Positions 57,638 through 64,000 of a DNA stretch of 64,000 bases are shown here, piece after piece. The stretch spans positions 11,352,501-11,416,500 of the forward strand of contig OX365945.1 of the NCBI GenBank assembly GCA_947247005.1, in the 5' to 3' direction. Position 1 is the first letter of the stretch. Each line of letters opens with the position of its first letter. The notes beneath the pieces are model-generated. The model saw only the letters and a list, made by a program, of their open reading frames with translations, was not told the origin of the DNA and did no database searches. Position numbers and translations under genes: made by a program. This DNA is from Spisula solida (taxonomy: Eukaryota > Mollusca > Bivalvia > Venerida > Mactridae).

Positions 57638-58543
57638 GTGTTTCTAACAGATACCGTGAATGTACCTGCTGGTTATACAAGATTAAAGTGTACCGATCTG
57701 CATTGCCCAGAAATGTTAGAGACCCAGTTATCTACGACTGTCTCTTTGAGTCAGAAAGTTAAGAATGTTTCTGGAAAACTGTGGTCAAGACAATAGATCC
57801 GTCCATTGACGGTGTCATTGACCATGACATTGTGGGACCTGCTCTTCCAGCTTCCAGTTATTGCATGTCTTTTGAGCGAGTGATTGGACCCACAATTTGT
57901 ATTCACTGTCCCAAGTTACTGCAGACCTTGGCATCACGACCACGTCACCATGAATGGCATCCCAGGGATGTCACCCAAACCGCTTGTTCATTCCAGCCAC
58001 AAGTTGTACCGGTTGATGCTAAAGGTAGTGACAGGCAGTTTCAAGAGTGGAGATTTTGTTTCATAAAATCAGAACTGACATTGACACACAGTCTGAATGG
58101 GACCTGGGACGAAGAATAGTATTAGAGGGTCCATGATGGGACAAAAATCAAATTCTATATTGTTCTGAAGATGACTGTAAAACCAATCATAAAGCAAGTC
58201 ACTGATGAAATATCTTCATACATCATGAAAAACATAACATACTGGCTACCCGAGTTGCTTCCCTTACATGTGTTTAGAGAAGAGAAATTAGTATCGTTGG
58301 TATTGTCGGCAATTCGCTTTCTAAAAACAGCTAAACTCGTATAACTGAATGGAATAATCTACCTTACTACATGATTCCATCACGCAACCTCCTGTCAGAG
58401 AGATTGGATTATCACACAAGGATGGACTTATCAGATGTTCTGAGCAGATTGCTATAAGAAATACCGGAGACCATCATCAAGTATGGAAGATTGCGTGATC
58501 AAATAGAAAAGAACACGATCTATTATCGACGCTCACTGTTTTA
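57638..58543 (+). pseudogene. Broken Mab-21 / cGAS-like receptor family gene
   Basis: Pieces in three frames follow the order of a Mab-21 domain protein. Frame 2 (57638-57796) gives VFLTDTVNVPAGYTRLKC and ends at TAG. Frame 1 (57781-58119) gives GVIDHDIVGPALP, then RHHEWHPRDV, 'VVPVDAKGSDRQFQEWRFCF' and LTLTHSLN. The next piece gives KFYIVLKMTVKPIIKQVTDE, ISSYIMKNITYWLPELLP and AIRFLKTAKL before TAA. The last gives NLPYYMIPSRNLLSERLDYH with an internal TAG. EWR, the SYIMK..W helix and PYYMIPSRNLL are typical of molluscan Mab-21 proteins. In this family intact enzymes are nucleotidyltransferases sensing nucleic acids; this copy has at least two frameshifts and three stops and cannot make a protein. 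It lies about 110 bp outside the right palindrome cluster. Confidence 0.8.
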
Positions 58544-58934
58544 ATAGCGTCTTATGGGGTACGTGTAGACGAATATGTTAACAAGAATTTGCGATCTTCA
58601 ATATTTCGTTTAGTATTTGTACTCCTACCTACGTGGTATCGCTGGGTATATTGTACGTTAGATGCTGACAGACGTTACCAAGTACTCGCCAGTGTTCTGT
58701 CATGAACCGAGATCGCTGCTGTCTACATGCGAGTAATGAAGAGGCTTACGTGTTATGTCCTTCACAAACTTGTTTACAATATTTCTTATTAAAATTGTGA
58801 TTTAGTTATATAATATTAAATTTTATTATTACGGTTTACTCTAAGAAAAATGAAAAACATCTTCATGGGTTTAAAGCATTAGTAAAGACGACATGGGTTA
58901 TTTTTCAAACGGTGTAAAAAATGTGCACAAAAAT
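58544..58934. other. Unassigned DNA after the Mab-21 pseudogene
   Basis: May contain further decayed sequence of the pseudogene ('cagtgttctgtcatgaaccg'), but no family motif was recognised. Confidence 0.35.
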
Positions 58935-59265
58935 ATCATACATGCCAGATCTCCTGCATCATGCGTGAGTCTCCTGCATTTGAGACTCTACTCCTGCATG
59001 ATCAGAGGCCAATTTATCAAATCTCACGCATTTCATGGACAAACTGGAATCTGACATTTTTTGTTTAGATTATGAAAATGATGACAAATATTAGTTTAAA
59101 TTGCTACATGAAGCATGCATGGTATTGTCATCAAATTAAGATAAGTTAAAACAGCATATAAATAAACTTCAATACTTTAAGTCTAAAGTTTCAGCAAAGA
59201 AAATCTCCTGCATTTTAATGAAATCTCCTGCATTTCCATCACCAACCTCACGCAAAGGGGTCTGC
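58935..59265 (-). repeat. Dispersed ~330-bp repeat (copy 2, inverted)
   Basis: Reverse complement of 14205-14540 from 'catacatgccagatctcctg' to 'tttccatcaccaacctcacg'. This copy carries extra 'tctcctgca' words that are altered in copy 1. Confidence 0.8.
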
Positions 59266-59749
59266 GAAACATGACATGTATGAAATATACAAATATTTTT
59301 AACTTAAGTAAAAATGATAAGATGTTCTACTAAGATGCTTTGTGAATAAAATAAATAATTAAACTAACTACTATTCAATGTCTAAATCAGTGTCAAAGTA
59401 CCAAGGTAAGTTTGTGTTATAACTTGCATTACAATTTAAATGTATGCTATTTTTCTTTTACTCCCTTAAGACTAATTCTCGATAAATTTGATAAGTTAGT
59501 GTCCAAGTGTATAACGAAAGTTTATAACACCTGTTATTTTCCTGGACAAGTTCGTTCAAATCATGACAGCAATAAATTGTCAGACTTAATTGTAAATAAA
59601 CATGGGGTTGCTTTTTCAGTATAGCATTTGGTGTAAACCTACACCAGCAAATAGTTGTTTAATTTTAACCACGGTTCGTAGGCGTAGGTTTTTGGAGTGA
59701 TTCACGTATCTTCACGCTAGACCAAGAACGCTGAAAACTTGACTTACAA

Positions 59750-59994
59750 CTTTTGGTCACGTGGTCCGATTGCTGAGGCGATCAATAAACGCTCAATCGC
59801 TTGAACAACAAATTGTCGTCTGCATTTTTCGTCCTGTTGTGTTGTGTGTTGGAATTGAACAGTGACAAACCCCGGAATACAGACTCTCCTCTATATTTAC
59901 AAAATAAGGGAGTTGAAGGGAGTTTGGATCATTAACACAGTTGTTCAGATTCAGACGCAGCATCCTTCACTTCCGGTGCTGATCACGTGACAAA
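59750..59994 (+). promoter_or_regulatory. Likely promoter / 5' UTR of the claudin-like gene
   Basis: Two CACGTG E-boxes (59758-59763 and 59984-59989) and an ETS-like ACTTCCGG (59969-59976) lie in a less AT-rich stretch ahead of the ATG. No TATA box was seen. The E-box at 59984 is 6 bp from the ATG, so it would be transcribed. The transcription start is unknown. Confidence 0.35.
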
Positions 59995-60205
59995 ATGGCT
60001 GGTGGGTTTGGTGCTGCTTCGTTACCGTTAATCTCAGCTATTGCCTTGTTAGCAGGAGTTGTATTACTAATTTTAGGATTTGCGGCCCCTAATTGGGCTT
60101 TCGATGGGACTCACTATGTTGGATTATGGCGATTTGGGCGTTGTACATCGGAAAATCACCAAGACTGCTATCATTATGATCAGCCAAGTCTTATGCACAT
60201 TCCAG
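59995..60205 (+). CDS. Claudin/PMP22-superfamily four-TM protein, first exon (3'-partial)
   Basis: 70 codons plus one base from ATG to donor CCAG|GTACGT. MAGGFGAASLPL is followed by a hydrophobic segment (about residues 10-31, TM1) and APNW (W34), then GLW at 43-45, C50 and C58. W...GLW..C...C in the first extracellular loop after TM1 is the claudin/PMP22/EMP signature. Such proteins act in cell junctions or as membrane scaffolds and channel subunits. The ATG context (acaaaATGG) is good, and no in-frame ATG precedes it nearby. Later exons are not seen in the following 3.8 kb, so the first intron continues past the window end. The exact subfamily cannot be told. Confidence 0.82.
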
Positions 60206-63200
60206 GTACGTTGATGATATTCTATTTGTTTTTAAAACATGTACAATTGATAAAAATATTTAAAAGCTAATTACTATATATTATATTTTTTATGTTCATT
60301 TTATTGTGCGATTCTGAATCACAATGAGGTACATCTTTATCATTGAAAACTCTTACGGTTGTGTCAAAATCAAACGCAACATCTTTTTGTTGTTGGCAGT
60401 GTAAAGCAATATTTACAACGTTAGTATCCATGTTGTTTGAATATATATAACAAGTTTGTCGTTTATCGTTGTTTCTAAACATTTTCTTTTTCCCTTTTAC
60501 CGATTCATCAAAACACGACGTTTGTCCACGCATTCTTATATACCGTGAAACTGAATAATACAAGGGATAGACAGTGTTTCTACTTGTTGTTTTATTCAAA
60601 TTGCTACGTTTGTGACATCTAAAAAATGAAGATTAATTCTCTGTTCTGCACAAACTGTAAACATTAATGTTTTATTCTCCCGCACATGAAACACAGGAAA
60701 CAAAATTTATGAGAGTAACGTACATTCTCACAGTATTGTTGCCTTCATGTCCAGCGTTCCGTGAAATACATCATTTATTAGTCGTAAATTCCCCGACAGC
60801 GCCCTTTCTCGTCAATATGAACGTTCCTAACATGCAAAATAACCGCGCACTATCGCTTGAATAATTCGTGCGTCATAATATTTGTAAAATTTTATCCCAA
60901 AACATGTGCATGTATATAACAATATTTACACTTTCCCCAGCGTCTTTATTTTTTGTCAGACTTGTCTATGCAAGGAACACATATCCCTTGTTGATTTATT
61001 CACCTGTAAAATGTAGTACAATGTTCCATTCTGATTACATAAAACATAATCATGTTTAATTGAATAATTCATGTCATCATAAAGTTTACATTTTAAAACC
61101 TGCTTATGCCCAAAAGAGGATATGACTATGCATGTAGTTGAATAGGCCTACTAATTCTAATTTTAAAGCGAACATTTGGATACTAAACACAAGCTATGAT
61201 GCTTACAGGGGTTAATGAATATAAGGTGAAATCCATATGTGGGTTCATGTACTTAGAATCTTGACTCTTCGTTTCTTTAAATAGCGTTTAAATGATACTT
61301 TTAAAGTACTACTTACAACCAACATCAAACATGTTTGATGTAGCACTTGTGACAATGTAACAAACAGTGAATATAATACTTAAACTATCTATGAAATCAA
61401 ATGACTGTTTCTGATTTTTGTAATATGGAAATTTCCTTTCATCACGAAACCTGGACTTGACCTTATGGTAAAGATTTATACAATGTTCGCCAACCTTATA
61501 CGACTTCCATGTTCACATTTTCATATTGAAAGATCAGTGAATCATTTTATCAATACGTGTAGTTTCCCATCAAGACAAGCAACCATTCAGTATCCTATGA
61601 AGCATGCAGTTTTTATATCATTATACAACATTCATGAATATAACTCACTCATGTAGGCGGCTGTTGAAAACACGTCTGCCATGGTTGATTGCTTGTTCAA
61701 TGAAATGAATTAGACATGGCATATGATAGCCTTTTGTGGAAAGTATTCGAATAGATATAATAGGATAGGTAATTTCTCCTCACTGTTATGAAGAGCGTTT
61801 GGCTCAGCAGACGACTTTAAAAACGACCGGACAAAAACATCATCATCAACAACAGCATATCTTATCTTTATAATTCAAAAGAGCTTAAACGCCATTATGT
61901 GTGTTAAACTTATTCATTACATAATGACAAAGCGATCTGGTACAAATTTACATAATTATATTTAAATAATCTCCTACACGTAAATAAATAGTGAACACTG
62001 AACAGTAAACTTTAAACGCTGAGACATTAAAAACAAGTATGCGATCAATGTTCAGTGGTTTGACTTATCTCAATGATAAATATATTACTACATTCCTATT
62101 CCTATAGTTGGAAGGGGGTTCCGTTCGTCTGACTATCTCGTGCGATGTAAATGGCGACTAAATGAGTATGAACACTTAATAACTCTTGGCAAACCTTTTT
62201 ATGTTAGAACAGCAAGCGAAGGGACTACCAGTAAGGTCACACGCTTACTCAAAGTAAAAAAACCACTGGGTTCCTTGTATCATACCACTGTCTCTTCTAC
62301 TTGCTGTACCTTCAGCAAAACACAGGACCCCATTGGAAATAAGTGCTTCCACTTTATGTGTTATCCTCGACCGAAAGTCTAAATGCTTACACACATACAC
62401 AAATGTAATACTTTGACTGTCCAAATAAATAAAGCCATGCAATTTTAACTGTTTCACTTATTGAATTAAAGTGCATTTTATACCAGACGGTAAACATAGA
62501 ACATCATTTGTTCACAATACAAATACTTATTATAGAATATGTATCATTTTCTTGTTATAAACAGAAACACTATGACAACATAAAGTCATCTGACCTTGAC
62601 CAAAGTCAGAGCAAATTGACCATTTTGGTGTTATCACTCTATCAATTTCATTCATCAAATATTATTCCAGCCGAATAATTTGCTAGATAGCCATCATAGG
62701 AAAACTTCATTACACTTTATAATGGACCTCAAATCATTAATTTTCTCCTTGACCGATCTCTCTACCTTGAGAAATAGGACACTTTGAACATTTTTGGGTG
62801 AATTGGTCGGCGAAGTTATTTCAGTTTGTGAGAAAAACAGACATAAAATTGTGGCAATTTCTAGCTCAGATTTATAATGACGGATCGTAATTTATACATT
62901 ACAACGTCTAGTAATTTCTCAACGTATATGAATAACCCAAATAAAGTAGGACAACGTTATCGAATGTCGGAACATTGTATATTACAGATTTTCACTGTAC
63001 ATAATGAATCTCATTTAAATTTGTTTCTCTTTTATAGGGAAATTATGGTATAATAAAATTATCGTATAATAACTGTTCTACTAATATCTATAATAATATT
63101 AACGACTTTAATTTGTATGGATAACATTATAATTGGTTAACCAATTTTTATTATGACCCACACATATAAAATTATCATATAAATCGGTATACTAGGCCTT

Positions 63201-64000
63201 CTCGTATTTACAGTTACAATTGAGCTACATATTAAAATAGATAATAATTATGTTATACGAGGTGTGATCAACAAATACGCGGAAAAAAGTTGTAATTTCT
63301 TTGTTTGTCATTGTAAGTCATTGAAACTTTGTAAACATGAAGATAAATTTGTTTCAAATTGATTAATCGCTGACCATCAATATTAGCCAAACTCACTCGA
63401 CGTCATGCGGCCCAAATTTTCATATTTTCCAACGTTGCACGTGGGAAACGATGACGTATCATTCGTGCGTTTGTAATATTATAATTATCTAAAGAGTGGA
63501 TTATGAATATGCAATGATATAACATTACATTCATTATCTTAAAACATTGTTTTAACGTCAACATTTTATTTAAGAGCTATTTGCTTCGAAGTAGTTGTCT
63601 GAAAATGAGTGCAATACGGAAATCGGCAATGAAAAGTTGTGTTGCGAATGAAATGTCATTAAATACCAATGACAATATTGCAAAACACAATAAATATGTA
63701 ATAGCATACAAAACAGGTGTCTGTTTGGCATATTCTCCCAAATGTAGCCATGTTAATTTAATGACGACATGCGAACGGGCTATTTGACGTCAATGACGTC
63801 AAATTGAGTCAAGAATACTAATGTTCTCCGGCAACTAGTTCTTTTAATTTACATGCAAGTTACAAAGGAAAAACATTGATTTTTTGTTGACAGGTCTATG
63901 AAGTGTATCTGATTTTACAGCTATTTTTTAAGAATCATTCAATGCGTTATACACTATGAATTGTGTCACGAATGAGTATGTATACTGTTATATGTAACGA
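60206..64000 (+). other. First intron of the claudin-like gene (partial)
   Basis: No coding exon fitting phase 1 was found. Content is AT-rich, and short open frames here show no family features. A possible mariner-type end lies at 63255. Confidence 0.5.
63255..63470 (+). mobile_element. Possible mariner/Tc1-type terminal fragment
   Basis: 'ttatacgaggtgtgatcaac' followed by 'aaatacgcgg' resembles the TA-starting ACGAGG..TG...CAA..A inverted ends of many mariner elements. The matching other end and a transposase were not found in the window. Confidence 0.35.

Noticed and set aside
62140..62382. 80-codon frame as a second exon of the claudin-like gene
   Set aside because: No transmembrane segments, wrong character for the claudin second extracellular or TM2 region, and no fitting acceptor.
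63581..63787. 68-codon frame near the mariner-like end as a transposase start
   Set aside because: No transposase motif (DNA-binding helix-turn-helix or DDD/DDE residues) can be seen, and the frame is short.

Overview
The window is animal genomic DNA, most probably from a bivalve mollusc. Coding sequence is split into short exons with GT..AG introns, the introns are AT-rich, and the spaces are filled with minisatellites, MITE-like inverted repeats, tRNA-type SINEs and repeat families of the kind common in bivalve genomes. There is no sign of prokaryotic operons. The bivalve assignment is inference from repeat style and from the Mab-21 pseudogene; no species is claimed.

Region 1 (about 1-44,321, + strand) is the 3' half of one large gene for an unconventional MyTH4-FERM myosin. 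I assembled 22 exons (6294 to 44321) whose phases join without a break into about 1,353 residues ending at TAA. The order is: proline-rich segment, first MyTH4, first FERM, second MyTH4, second FERM, stop. The motor and IQ exons must lie upstream of the window. No SH3 domain is seen between the two MyTH4-FERM modules, which fits the class XXII layout better than classes VII, X or XV. Introns carry at least eight tandem-repeat arrays; several lie within about 70 bp of an exon, and one seems to have grown out of a splice donor.

Region 2 (about 44.3-57.5 kb) is mostly mobile DNA. It holds a MITE with a partner copy at 7.6 kb, a piggyBac-type MITE with TTAA ends, a 34-bp minisatellite, a tRNA-derived SINE and several other inverted-repeat elements. 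Two dense clusters of the palindrome CGTACG lie at 49.3-49.65 kb and 57.16-57.52 kb. Their outer ends are inverted copies (CACAGCAAAAATT) flanked by TA, so they may be the two ends of one 8.2-kb element. Between them sit two well-formed 3'-terminal exons (52125-52241 and 53136-53264) of a gene I do not recognise and whose upstream exons I cannot find.

Region 3 (57.6-58.54 kb) is a broken Mab-21/cGAS-like gene, with frameshifts and stops, just outside the right palindrome cluster. Region 4 (about 59.7-64 kb) starts a new + strand gene: the first exon of a claudin/PMP22-superfamily four-transmembrane protein (59995-60205), with the rest beyond the window. The myosin, the unknown exons, the pseudogene and the claudin-like gene have no evident functional link.
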